DNA of 64,000 nt. Source: Cunninghamia lanceolata (lineage: Eukaryota; Streptophyta; Pinopsida; Cupressales; Cupressaceae). The stretch is taken from the NCBI GenBank assembly GCA_027924645.1, contig BSBN01001149.1, forward strand, positions 3,348,001 through 3,412,000, in the 5' to 3' direction. Below, one piece after another: positions 10,451 to 21,206 of this stretch (positions are counted from its first letter, which is position 1; each line of letters opens with the position of its first letter). Made by a program: the position numbers and the translations under genes. Under the pieces are notes generated by a model. The model made no database searches. It was not told the DNA's origin and worked only from the letters and a program-made list of their open reading frames with translations.

Positions 10451-13400
10451 ATGGCTACTCTGAATATAGTTAAGATCTCTAATAGACCTCGCCCCACTTT
10501 CAAGAAACATCCATACAAATCCTTGGAGGTAGATCCCCTAGGAGCCTTCTCTAGTATTCCTCATGGCGTGTTGCACACCGAAGATATTAGGGCTTACATA
10601 CATGCGAGTATTGAAGAGTTTGGGGAATTCAAACTAAGAGATATCCATCACAAACAACTGTTAGACGATTCATTTGAGCTCAAACCCCAATACAAGGGCC
10701 TCTAGAATAAACACTTTGCACAATACATACATTTCCCCTGTTTTACGGAGGATGAATGGGTTAGATACATTCTGAGCAGAATACATGACAACTTCATGTG
10801 GTTGAATGGACCATTCAAGATCACTAAGGATGCCATCAGGGTAGTTATCGGATTACACTCACTCGGTGGGATTCCTGTTCTCAAATCTATGAAGAACCAA
10901 ACTATGAGTGAGGCTACCAGATCTAAGTTTGACAAAAGAGCAATGATAGTAGATGAAATCACTGATCCGGATATCAAGTTTGCCTCCATGATCATTGGAT
11001 ATAAGATATATCTTTCTAGCAGAGAAAATTCTGTACCTGGAACTGCCATCTATACAGCTTATGAAATGTTAAGAAAGGATGTAGATTATGATCTCTATCA
11101 GCTTCTCCTGAACCAACTCTTAGAAAATCTACAGAAAATCAAGAAAGATAAAAAGAATTCATTTAAGTATGGTGGATTAATTTTGTGCTTATTCTTCTAC
11201 TTTATGAATGAGCTTCCCGGATCTAATGGCTGGGTATGGGAGAGTGATAGGCCAGTAGCTATCCAAATCAGAGATTATTTGCATGGACTTGGTGATAACC
11301 AAGCACAAAATACAGCTCTGTGGGGATGCTTTAAGAACTTTCAGAACATGATGCAAACAAGAGAAAGGATTCCCCAGTCCCTTGTTGAGAAATACAAAGA
11401 CACAGTCTATTTTATGGTAGAGACTGATCAATGCCTAATGGAGGCAGTAGAACCAAGGACAGTCTAGATCATGCCCATGGGGTATGAAGTTGATGAATAG
11501 ATTGTGGAGCTGCATGTTCAACACATGCTAAGTCAGCCTAAAGATCCAAAGGTAGAAAGGTTTGGAACCTTTAAGGAGCTGAGTGTAAAGATTCATGTGG
11601 AACTAAGAGAACCAGAGATGAAAAGGAAGGTGAGAAAAGAAGTAGAACATATTGCCCAAGGCCTTGGGATCTCAAAGGAGGCACTTGATGCCAACCGGGA
11701 AAAGAGGCGAAAGGCTGAGGAAGAGAAGAAAGAGGCAGAAAAGAAAAGCAAGAAAAGTACTCTGGTGGAAACCTCAACTCGGACTAGATCATCAAAAGGA
11801 TCTACACCTGTCACAACCAAAAGCTCAAAAACATCAAAACTAGAAGGTCAGACATCTGATAAAGGAGAGAAAAGGTCTAAAATAAAAGCCACAAGGGCTT
11901 ATGCAAGTCAAAAAGATGAAGAGGAAACTGAATTAGATGAGGGGGTAAAAGAGATAAAGAAACAGAAGAAGAAATCATCCAGTAAACACTCTACTGGTCA
12001 AGGAGAAGAAGAGAAGGAAGAGGAATTTGTTGAAAAACCTACTCTCTCCTTAGATGATGTAGTAAAAGTAGTCACTGTGGATGGCAACCTTCAACCCCTA
12101 ATAGAATTCTATGATGATTATAATGAAGTAGATAAAAAGATTCTGGAGGAAGCCACAGTTAAGTTCTTGAACATTTACAACAAAGCTTTTATTGAAATTA
12201 TCTCTTTAATTCCTAAAAGTCTAGAAAAGGAGTTGGAAATGAGAAAGTCCAATGTCATGGCAAAAGACCTTGAGATTCGGGAGCAGATAGCTATTCAGCT
12301 ATAACCTTCAATTGATCCAAAGACAATGAACATGGTATTCAAAGACTGCAAGGATGAATTCAGGAGCAAAGCAAGGATGGATCAGCTTATGCTTGGTGAG
12401 ACCGACAAGGTAGCCAAGGACACTGAAGAGATTCTCTAGAAAACCTTCAAAAGCTTTAATCTTCCTATCATAGAGGACTTGGGTATTGACCCCTCCACCA
12501 CAAATGTTGTAGAAGAAACTCCTGAGAAAATGTTAGAAGAAGTGGGCTCCGAACAGACAAACATTTCTCCTCCGGTTTCCCCTATAGTCTCTAGATCTAA
12601 AGGAGAAGAAAATTTACAGGAGAAAGAAGAAGAGGTAAAAGAAAAAGAAGATGATAGTTCTAAGGCTGCAGAAGGAAAGAAGACTTCAGCAGAGAAAACC
12701 ACAACTACTAGTGGTGGGATTGTAGAAGGAGAGAAAACTCCAAAGGACAGCTCCAAGACTGCAGAAGAGAAGAAACATCTATCTCTGGCAAGAGACACTG
12801 CACAAACTATCCAAGAATTCCTGAGCAAAGAAACAATGGTGATTGATGAACTGGAGCTTCTACAAGGTCCATTCAATTTTGATTCTCTTTCTCCGGTATA
12901 GACAATGAAGATAGATTCATTTGCAAATGCTAAATCTAATGAAAAACTCCTAAAGTCTCATATGGAAGACTGTGAGTTGATAGAAGCTGCATCCGAAGTG
13001 CTAGAAGAGATCATACCATCTTTTCAAAAGGATCCCACAGCCTCCTCTTCTGGTAATCTCAAAACCTTAGTCAGCAGTGTCAGTACACATTTTGATTCTC
13101 TAGAAAAATCAGCTAAAGAAAAGGTCTGGAAGGAGTTTTTGGATAAGAGATTCTTAGAGGTACAAGGACTAATCACTAATGATAGGAGAAATATGAGTAT
13201 TGGAATAAAGAGCTTAGAAAATGCTCTTGAGGATGGCGGTGAAATATACAAATTTTGTATCTCTTGGTCCAAAGCAACAATAGAGATTGAGAAGAAGATA
13301 AAAGAGCAAGAGGATAAACTCCTAATTTTGTCTCAAAGTTTTGATCCTCTCTCTTCCTCCATAGTAAATCAAGAGTGTCAAACTATTGCAATCAAAAATG

Positions 13401-13675
13401 CAATAAAGAATTTTGAGAAGGAAAGGAAGAACATAATTGGCCAGATGGGTGAACTTAAAAGGATTATTATCCCTAAGTTAGAGGCCATGCATGAGGCCAT
13501 AAATGAGGCTCAGATTATAGCCCGGACCACTGATCCGATAGATCTTAAGAAGGCTAAAGCATTTGCTTTCCTGTTGAGTGGTCACATCTCAATTTTGGAC
13601 GGGATGAAGCAGAGTTGGGCGACAGAAGTTGTACAGTTGAAGAACACTTTTGCAGATATACTTAAGTTTATGTAA
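10451..13675 (+). pseudogene. Element A ORF2: approximately 1,075-codon protein of unknown function
   Basis: I do not recognise this protein. The frame starts MATLNIVKISNRPRP and ends ILKFM. It runs 1,075 codons without a frameshift, with six in-frame stops near 10703, 11465, 11498, 12302, 12437 and 12899. Against B, four of these are C-to-T or G-to-A changes (TGG or CAG to TAG, CGG to TAG). Layout: a basic N-terminus (PRPTFKKHPYKS); a globular region of about residues 110-330 with FKITKDAIR, a GLHS-GG block and LCLFFYFMNELP; a Lys/Glu-rich, Ser/Thr-rich stretch of about 410-520 with likely nuclear-localisation runs (KKSKK); an acidic stretch of about 690-770; and a C-terminal coiled-coil region. 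No RT, integrase, protease or RNase H motif is visible. A distant link to plant transposon-associated domains is possible but not shown. Confidence 0.8.
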
Positions 13676-13764
13676 GTACAACTTATATATATACTTATAC
13701 AGCCAAGCATAGTTAAATTTTTAAAAATTTTGGTATGCGGACCCTACCCTTTGCCATTGATGTC

Positions 13765-13918
13765 AAAGGGGGAGTGAGGAGCAATGAAAAATGAGGAATC
13801 CAACTAAGGGGGAACTCTAAAAAATATATATAGAGACAGAGCATCAGCCAAGGGGGAGCATAGTGTAAACACTTAGTCATATTTCACTAAGTGTTGCCAT
13901 CAATGCCAAAGGGGGAGA
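13765..13918 (+). promoter_or_regulatory. Polypurine tract cluster before the 3' LTR of element A
   Basis: The functional tract is most likely AAAGGGGGAGA at 13908-13918, directly before the LTR. Three more tracts of the same kind lie at 13765-13774, 13806-13814 and 13850-13858. B and C also show four such tracts in the equivalent 150-200 bp. The polypurine tract primes plus-strand DNA synthesis. Confidence 0.75.
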
Positions 13919-13971
13919 TTGTTGGCAAGAGACACTATATGGATTCATGATTCTTGTCATTGATGGCAACA
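13892..13971 (+). repeat. 14-bp inverted repeat straddling the polypurine tract and 3' LTR start (element A)
   Basis: TGTTGCCATCAATG at 13892-13905 is the exact reverse complement of CATTGATGGCAACA at 13958-13971. The loop contains the polypurine tract and the first bases of the 3' LTR. B has the same arrangement (about 43102 and 43161). In C the 3' LTR arm is degraded, but its 5' LTR copy (about 26423-26435) keeps the 13-base arm. Confidence 0.65.
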
Positions 13972-15006
13972 CAGTTCATCCCACACATCCGCAGGACATG
14001 GTGTGTCTCTACCAGAAGTCAGAGTGAAGAATGTTGTGGTCCGGTAAACAAGAACAGAGCATGTGGCAAGGTCTGATAGACAGGTCCGGATCTCTCAGAG
14101 GAAGTATCTTGGTGCAGTGTAGATTTGGGGAAGTCAAGAGGACTACCTTAAGTAGTATATTCCAAGGATTTAGCCTCCGATGATAGATGAGGTAAAAGAT
14201 ATGAATAATGGAGCACCGGGTTCCTGAGTGACAGTGTGAACAAAGGAAGAATTGACTGATAGAACATCAGACTACTTTCTGGATGTGTTACTAATGGTGG
14301 TAAAGGTTATGAAGGCATGAATCATGTTTGGCCGACATGATTAATGATTTCTACAAGCATAGTCTTGATCCACATTACTTGGTGTGGAAGGATTTAGCCG
14401 ACAGATTAGAGTTTGTGAAAAGAATTGACTATTCCAGGCGCCGACTTGAAAAATGGTGAAATCACTTGTGCGGATATATATACATGATGGATTTAGTTGT
14501 AAGAAGTGTTGTGGAGTGATGTGTTGTGCAAATAAAAGCAGAAGTATAGAGCAGAAGCAGTAAGGAAGGTCCGGTATGTAAAAGGAAAGAAGCTTAAAAG
14601 AAAAGGAAAGATGAAGTGTAGCAGATCAGTATACTGAGCCTAACCGAAACTGGACTCCAACATTTGTAGATGCTACCAATCAGTTCAAGTATTGTATAAC
14701 ACTCTTTTGTAGATAGTGTATCTCTTTGTAGGTAGTGTACCTCCTTGTGAGCAGTGTGCTCGGGCAGTGAGCCCTAATTGGCAAGTGCCATTTTGTATTT
14801 CCTTATTCTTCTAACAGAGAATAATCTTTGGGTTAATCACCCCATGGTTTTCTCCCTTAACAGGGTTTCCACGTCAAAAATATTGTGTCATGTGTATCTT
14901 CATTTCATGGTTATGTTTACTTGCTTGAATTAGTGCTGCATTGATTAATAAGAAAAGTTCAGAAAAATTAGGATAACTGATTCACCCCCCCTCTCAGTTA
15001 TCAACA
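13920..15006 (+). repeat. Element A 3' LTR (1,087 bp)
   Basis: Starts TGTTGGCAAGAG and ends CAGTTATCAACA, followed by target duplication GGTGC at 15007-15011. It is nearly identical to 7464-8555. The second dyad of its ladder reads AGGTA/TACCT, a perfect pair where the 5' LTR has a T-G wobble. Confidence 0.93.
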
Positions 15007-15011
15007 GGTGC

Positions 15012-16755
15012 TTCCTTTATATATATTTTATCACTCAGGTATGATGAGGCTTTCTTCTCAGCTCCATGAGAGATGTTACATATAGATAGAAGTGGCTCAT
15101 CTTTGGATACTTGATTATGATGTCATGCTTGTACTAGCTATTTTTAATTCATTCTTCATTGCAAAACATAACTATTTGATCTTGTAGATAATATGACATC
15201 TCTCATGGCTATCCTATAGCATATAGATCTCATTTGTCAACTGCTTTCTAGTTGTAGAGGCTACCCTATCTGTATCTATTCATCATTCTTATATGGTTTC
15301 CAATCTATATCTGCTTCTTTGACATGTTGACTCAGGAACTTAGAACTTATCTGATTTATTTTAATCAATTGCAATCAATGTGAACATAGTTTATAGGAGC
15401 AACTGCTCCTTTTCATGATTATGATGACACACTTGTCTGCAAGTTGTTTTAATGATGCATGATATAATTTTGAATCATGCATCCTGTCTTATTCTGATAT
15501 TCCTTTTCAAATGAATAGAAAAGGAAACATGTTGGGCTCAACCCTTGTGGGAGCCACATTTTCTCCACATGTTTAAATGTCTTCAAATCAGCAACATTAC
15601 TTGTCCTATCCCTGCACAGTGAACAAATAAGTTAGCATAAAAACATACCTGATGGTATTGATTAACCTTCCTCATGATATTCTGATTTATGGCACATGTC
15701 TTATTTGATCTTTCATATGAAATGCATGATGTGACAAGTTGATATGTCTGCTTGATAAAAGCATATGATAACATTAAATATCTAGATCTCTAACAGGTTT
15801 TTGTCCCAAATTTTTGTAGGTTCAACTGATGCAACTAGAACTGAAGATAAGGACTAAAGACCAAGATCCACAAGTCATCAACTTCCTTGCTCAGGCAATG
15901 ATGGATATTTAGTTTTATCACGTGTTCTTCCTTATTTCTTTTATTATCAGATGTATAGCTTGCATATGTCTGCATTGCTCAGTTTAGTTACTCCCACGGC
16001 TTGTGTGGGACACATTTGAACACTTCTTTTAAACATGATCAATTAATTTATCTTACGCACTTGATGTATATATACTTCCTTTTCAATCAATGCATAGGAT
16101 AGAGTAACAGATGCTGAATTGTATGTTCCAAATATGACATGAAATGACAATTTAAATAAATATCTTTCTTTCTTTCTTTCAAATATGATCAACTAAATAA
16201 TCAATCTGTTTTATAACTCCTAAAAGATAACACTATGTTAGATCAATTGTATTCCTTAAATGATTGATTCATTGACATCCTGATTCACTTGTTATGATGA
16301 TTCATCAGTCCTAATTAGACTGATGGGTTATCCTGACAACTAAATATATATCTCTGCTTTGTCAAGACATCAACTGTTCATTAAATGCAATAACTTCAAA
16401 GTTTTTCTTTTATTCTTCCTGAAACAACTGCACTTAGGTCTAACTAAATTTAGTGTGAACAAAATTTATTAACAATTATTTTGTGTATATTGAGACTATC
16501 AATTCAAATTGTGGGTGGCGGATGAACATATGGAATAAGTCTTGTCTACTTGCACGATATAGGCTGGATTGGAACAGCTCACATGAACCATGACCTGTCA
16601 GCATTTATGACTGGATTGCCATCAGGATTTGGAGGGATGTGCAAATAATGGTTAAGAAACTTAGGTTTCTTTTGCTCTACACTCTTAGATTTATCTCTTG
16701 AAGCTTCCCTATGCTCTACAGCTGCTTTCATAGAAGTGCTATTCTTGAGTGTGGC
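15012..16755. other. Flanking DNA of element A, mostly featureless
   Basis: AT-rich DNA continuous with 4291-7463 before A inserted. A short (CTTT) run lies at about 16164-16180. A possible exon-like segment at 15820-15912 is listed separately. No other gene is supported. Confidence 0.5.
15820..15912 (+). other. Possible exon-like segment with weak heat-shock-factor resemblance
   Basis: A T-rich run ending TTTTTGTAG (15811-15819) looks like a splice acceptor. It is followed by 30 open codons reading VQLMQLELKIRT..INFLAQAMMDI and a stop at 15910-15912. The tail NFLAQAM resembles the NFLARAM/SFLAKAM end of the HR-A/B oligomerisation region of plant heat-shock factors. The match is short and may be chance. 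Plant HSF genes normally carry their intron elsewhere. Confidence 0.2.
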
Positions 16756-18361
16756 GGTGGCCTTGTTAACAGGAGGGTTAAGATCATGGGGGGTGATAAG
16801 GTGAGGGTGGAACCCATGAACTGTAAAGAATTCAAGGAATACCAGTAAGTGTGGAGCATTTCTTACAAAGGACGCATCACAACATTCATGGAGTCTCTAA
16901 ATGGCTACAATGAAAATTTGTCAACATAATTTGCCAAGTCTTGGGATGCGAAGCGTACAGTGGAAATTGATGGTGTTAAGTTTGTTGTTTCAGAGATGTC
17001 AATAGCGACTATGACTAGTTTATTGTGCAATGGAAATAGGCTTAATAATCAGACCCGTGTCCTAGATTTGGAGGGTTTGAAGCTGTTCTTCAAGGAGGGG
17101 GAGAAACAAGTCAAGTTGCAAGGTAGCTTCAAGAGGGAGAGCTTGGTTGAGCCTTGGAACTAGGTATCTTTCCTTATTATGAAATATTTCACTATTGAGG
17201 GTAGGTATAGAGTGTTTTACCATTACCATGTGTTAGTAAACTTCCCCTCTTTCTTGTTGTCTAGCCTTGAAACCTCTATCCTACATTCTAAGAAAGTTTG
17301 TGAGGAAGACCCTAAGGTAATACCAGTGCCCTTGCATCAAGGCCTTAGTTTCTGCCTGTATCAGTATCATCTGGCCCTGAATCCCGCAAAACCCCCTGCT
17401 ACCAAACCTATGGAAGAAATCTCTAATGATGATTCTGAGGACAGAATTCCCTTAAGCACTAGATTTGCTAGAACTTCAACCCCGAGGGTTGCCCAGCCAG
17501 CCTCCCCATCCAATCAATAGTTAAGTTGCCCCTCAAGACCCTTGTCCAATCTACCATTGTCCAAGACTTCCTCCTTTTCGAAAGCCTTTTTAGGCAGCTG
17601 TAGTCAGGCCCAAACCTTAAAAACTCCTCTTAATAAATCCCATGCTAGTGTTGTTGAAGGCCTGTGCAACTTGAAAGGTAAATTTTATGACGCAAGAAAG
17701 TAAAAAATGCAAAGGTGGTAGCCCTACTAAGAGTAAAACTACCAAAAAGAGGTGCAACGAGGGGAGTGATAAGAAAGATGTTGAAGATTCTTGCAAAACG
17801 TAGGGGATCCCAGGGAAAGATGAGGTGGTTATAGTCAAAGAGATTGCCTTGGGAAAAGATGGTAAACCTAGAAGATCTTCCTTGAGTAGATCATCTTAGC
17901 TAGTAGGAGGCCCTTCTCAGGGAATTAAAGTAGTGGATTACTCCACTGCATCTGAGGGTGAAGTCACTGGGCGGGAGGTAGAAACTAAGGAAAACAAGAC
18001 TACTCCCAAGAAAGAATAGGAGGGTGCGAGTCACTTTGTATCAATGAACAATTCTTTCTATGACACCAATGAGGAAGAAATAAAAGTGTAGGAGACCCCA
18101 AATAAGGAGATTATGAGTTCTAGGAGAGACATGGATTACAGGAAACTGGAAGCGGAGCTGGCTGAAGTTAAGTCTCGACAAGCTGTCATGGAAGATAAAG
18201 TGAAGAAGCTGATCCAGATGATGTTGAAGACATCCCTTAAGGTGGCTAATGTCTTTGCTACTTTTCAGGTGGACAAGACAAACAATTTGGATTCATTGAT
18301 GGAGGACCAGAAAAATCTGTTTAATATGTTAAATGATGATTGGAAGAATTTACTTAGTTAG
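16756..18361 (+). pseudogene. Broken ORF of a probable mobile-element protein with a C-terminal coiled coil
   Basis: I do not recognise it with certainty. One frame holds VEIDGVKFVVSEMSIATMTS (from 16960) and continues past a stop at 17161-17163 into MKYFTIEGRYRVFYHYHVLV (from 17179), then a Pro/Ser/Thr-rich tail to 17520. Lys/Glu-rich low-complexity traces run from 17640 to 18110. A clear coiled coil (18113-18361, LEAELAEVKSRQAVMEDKVKKL) follows. The globular part, then Ser/Lys-rich linker, then coiled coil resembles retroelement accessory or LINE ORF1-like proteins of plants. At about 18470-18560 a TGGTGGCCCTGGGCC stretch and an A-rich end (AATCAAAAACATTAAAAAA) could be a LINE 3' end. Confidence 0.35.
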
Positions 18362-18564
18362 CTGGTTTATGTTTTATGCTTTTACCAGACTTGTTTTAAA
18401 CTCAATATATGTTTTGTTAATATTTTTTGGTGGACTATTGGTCAGCTATTAGTTGGATGTTGGTGGCCCTGGGCCTTTTTTGCTATCTTTTAACTTTATT
18501 ATCAGGTTCTGCTCCTGGGTTAGCTGGCTATCTTAATCAAAAACATTAAAAAATATTATTTTTT

Positions 18565-21201
18565 TAATAACCAAATTCTCAGAAAGAATTTAGCCATTTG
18601 GAATTTAATTAAAAAAGTTAATCTATTAATATTTCCAATTGTTAATTCCATTCCATACTTCCCTCTGACCGTATTTTTCTCATAAATTTTAGTGTGTTTG
18701 TTTTACTCAAAATAGTATTTCTGCAAAATCCATCCTTAAGAGCTCAATTTTTGAGCCAATCACAACATAGCTAAATGATTTTTGGAATAATTTCTATTAA
18801 AATTCTCTCATATAGACTTAGGAAAAATTAAAATTTGTTCAACATGAAAATAATAGTATATGTTTTGATTGGTTTACTCTAGATAGATTAATCAGTAGAT
18901 AAAAAACTCATTGTAATAACTTACTATAAAAGGCAGGTACTAAGTAACACTTGCATCCTTCCATATTAGAGTGTGTAATCTAGATGTTAAGGACACTTAA
19001 TGTTATTTACATCTACTTAGTCACATTTAGCTAAGTTTCATTTTTATTATGAATATCAAGTTTTGCATCCTTTCACACTTTTTATATCAATAATGAGAAG
19101 GATTTCAATATGTTGACTTCGTCTCTTGTGCTAGCAAGGTCAACATATAAACTAATTTTAAAGTTATAGATAGAACTGGATTAATTGGAATTTAAATTCC
19201 ATATCATGGTAAAGCAAAAGTGAAACTAGATTCTTCTTTCCATATAAACTAGTTTTAAACTTGATACTTATTTCCATATAATGGGAAAGCAAAAGTGCAA
19301 AAGGGAAAATTTGATATATAAACTAATTTTAAAGTTATAGATATAATTGGATTGACTGGGATTTATTACACATTCTTTGTGAAAATTCCATATAATGGGA
19401 AGGCAAAAGTGCAACTAGATACTTCTTTCCATTAGTACACCCAAGATGAGATACATGTAGATTTTTCTAGATCTCTAATGTTCTCATGTAGATTTAAGTT
19501 CAAGTTAGCAAGGTGGTATTGGAGATTTAGCATGTGCAAACCTTGCTTGACCATTGGGGAATGCCCTTGTATGGTAGCCAGGGTACCACCTTCTTTATTG
19601 TCCCATGGATTTAAGCGAAGCCACTTGAGTCCTCTTAGTGTTATCCACACAACCATAGAAGAGCCTCCACTCCTTTGCAACCATTGCTAACAAGGAGACA
19701 CTCTAGTTGGACCTTACCACCACCTCTAATGTTGGGCTACTAAGGCGGGTGTTCTCCAACTTTGCATCACTCTTCTATGTTTTCTCAATGTCATCGATGG
19801 GTCCCTCTAGGACAAGGGAAATTCCCTCATCCATCTCTTACCATATAATTGTTGAGGATTTTATAGAATTAGCCACCTAAGGATCTAGAGGAAGGAGATA
19901 ATGTTGTTGTTACTTGCTAGAGAGTTGTGGAGGGTGGCAATGATATACCAATTGGAGAGTGGGATATAACCCTTATGAGGAAGACCCATCCTACCCCCTT
20001 AAAACTAGAATTTCCCTTGCACCATAATTGTATTGCTTTCTTTTTATTCTATTGAATTGAGCACTTGATGGTTGTTTCCCTTTATGGGCCATGCTCTTGT
20101 ATTGTTTCTATTTCTATTTTTTGGGGCCACATGGTGTGATCCCATGTTAACTATATTTTTAAAGATCTAGTTGTATACTTTAACTCTTGGTTTTAATATA
20201 TGATATTTTCATTTAAAAATTAATGTTCATTAATTGTAAAATAAACTATATTTGCTAACTTCTAGGGTAAAGAATTGGTAGCTTATAATTAAATATTATT
20301 TATATAAGAAACCATTTCTCACATAAACAATAGACATAGCATCTACTTAAACCTATTCATTTACATATAAATAAAATATAAAAATTATTATTAACTACTT
20401 AATCATTAAACCATTAAATATTTAAACAACACTAAAAAACTAAGATAAATGTCACTTGTGAAGAGAATTAAACTCTTTTTAAAATACTTTCTTTTCACCC
20501 TTTCTACCCATATGCTCTAGAAGAGTTCTAATCATATCAAATAAATATTTAATAAAATTGATTTAGGCCTTAAAAGACTTATCCGATAAGGTTGGTCCCA
20601 AATTTTGTAAATGTCATACTAACTCAAGACTTTGATCAAACATATTTTATTCTTCCATTTACTTCCATTCCCAAATTCTTGATATTCGTTTTAGTCCCAA
20701 TATTTACTTATGCTTTAGAAATGTCATTTCAAAGAAAAAATATTCTATTTGAAATGTCTTTTTATATAAAAGATAATGAAACACTTATAGATTCATATTG
20801 ATAATAAGCCAAGTACATAATAGATATACATATGATTACATAGAAGAATTCATGATTAAAACAATGGCCGAAAATATTTGAAACTAAAAGCATTAATTTT
20901 CCCAAAAGAAAACATATAAAAATAGGAGAAGATATAGTTCACAAGCTTCTCAATGATCTTGAGATGTTTGAAACAAAAAGTAGAGGAAGAATCAAGGAAG
21001 GAAGTGCACATTTAGGAGAAGGATGAGTTGAGTTTGACATAGATGGCATGTTAGTAGAGGAAACAATCTAGATGTTGGGTTCCATTGGAGGAGGGCTTTG
21101 TGCATGTTGAATGAGAAACCTTATTGCTTTGAAAATCTCTCTTGTATGAGATACTAGACTAGGTTTTAGTTGAGATTTATGGGCATTAGTGGAGTTTCTA
21201 A
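18565..21201. other. AT-rich interval without supported genes
   Basis: Only short open frames occur, none recognisable. It contains the degenerate direct repeats at 19145-19431. The right end adjoins the target duplication AATCT (21202-21206) of element E. Confidence 0.5.
19145..19431. repeat. Three degenerate direct repeats
   Basis: Units begin at about 19145, 19241 and 19315 with ATATAAACTA(A/G)TTTTAAA and share CCATAT(A/C)ATGG(G/T)AA(A/G)GCAAAAGTG. The outer units are about 95-115 bp. The middle one is shorter, by an internal deletion. No coding content. Confidence 0.65.
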
Positions 21202-21206
21202 AATCT

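Larger units (their letters stand above)
7464..15006 (+). mobile_element. Element A: complete non-autonomous LTR retrotransposon with two ORFs and no pol
   Basis: Both LTRs start TGTTGGCA. The 3' LTR ends TTATCAACA; the 5' LTR ends TTATCAATA, one change. A 5-bp target duplication GGTGC lies at 7459-7463 and 15007-15011. A tRNA-iMet-like primer site follows the 5' LTR and a polypurine tract precedes the 3' LTR. The 5.4-kb interior holds ORF1 (8622-9803) and ORF2 (10451-13675). I found no protease, integrase, RT or RNase H motif in any frame. Element B (minus strand) is a close relative and C a more distant one. The CACCCCCC-rich LTR end, TGGTATCAGAGC-type primer site and GLGY motif in ORF1 point to a Ty1/copia origin. 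Confidence 0.92.

Noticed and set aside
12436..12876. Minus-strand open frames antisense to ORF2 in A (and plus-strand ones across 43.8-44.7 kb in B)
   Set aside because: They are shadows of the Glu/Lys/Ser-rich ORF2, giving Ser/Phe/Leu-rich translations.
20592..20801. 69-codon open frame in AT-rich DNA
   Set aside because: Composition-driven, with no motif, neighbour or repeat support.
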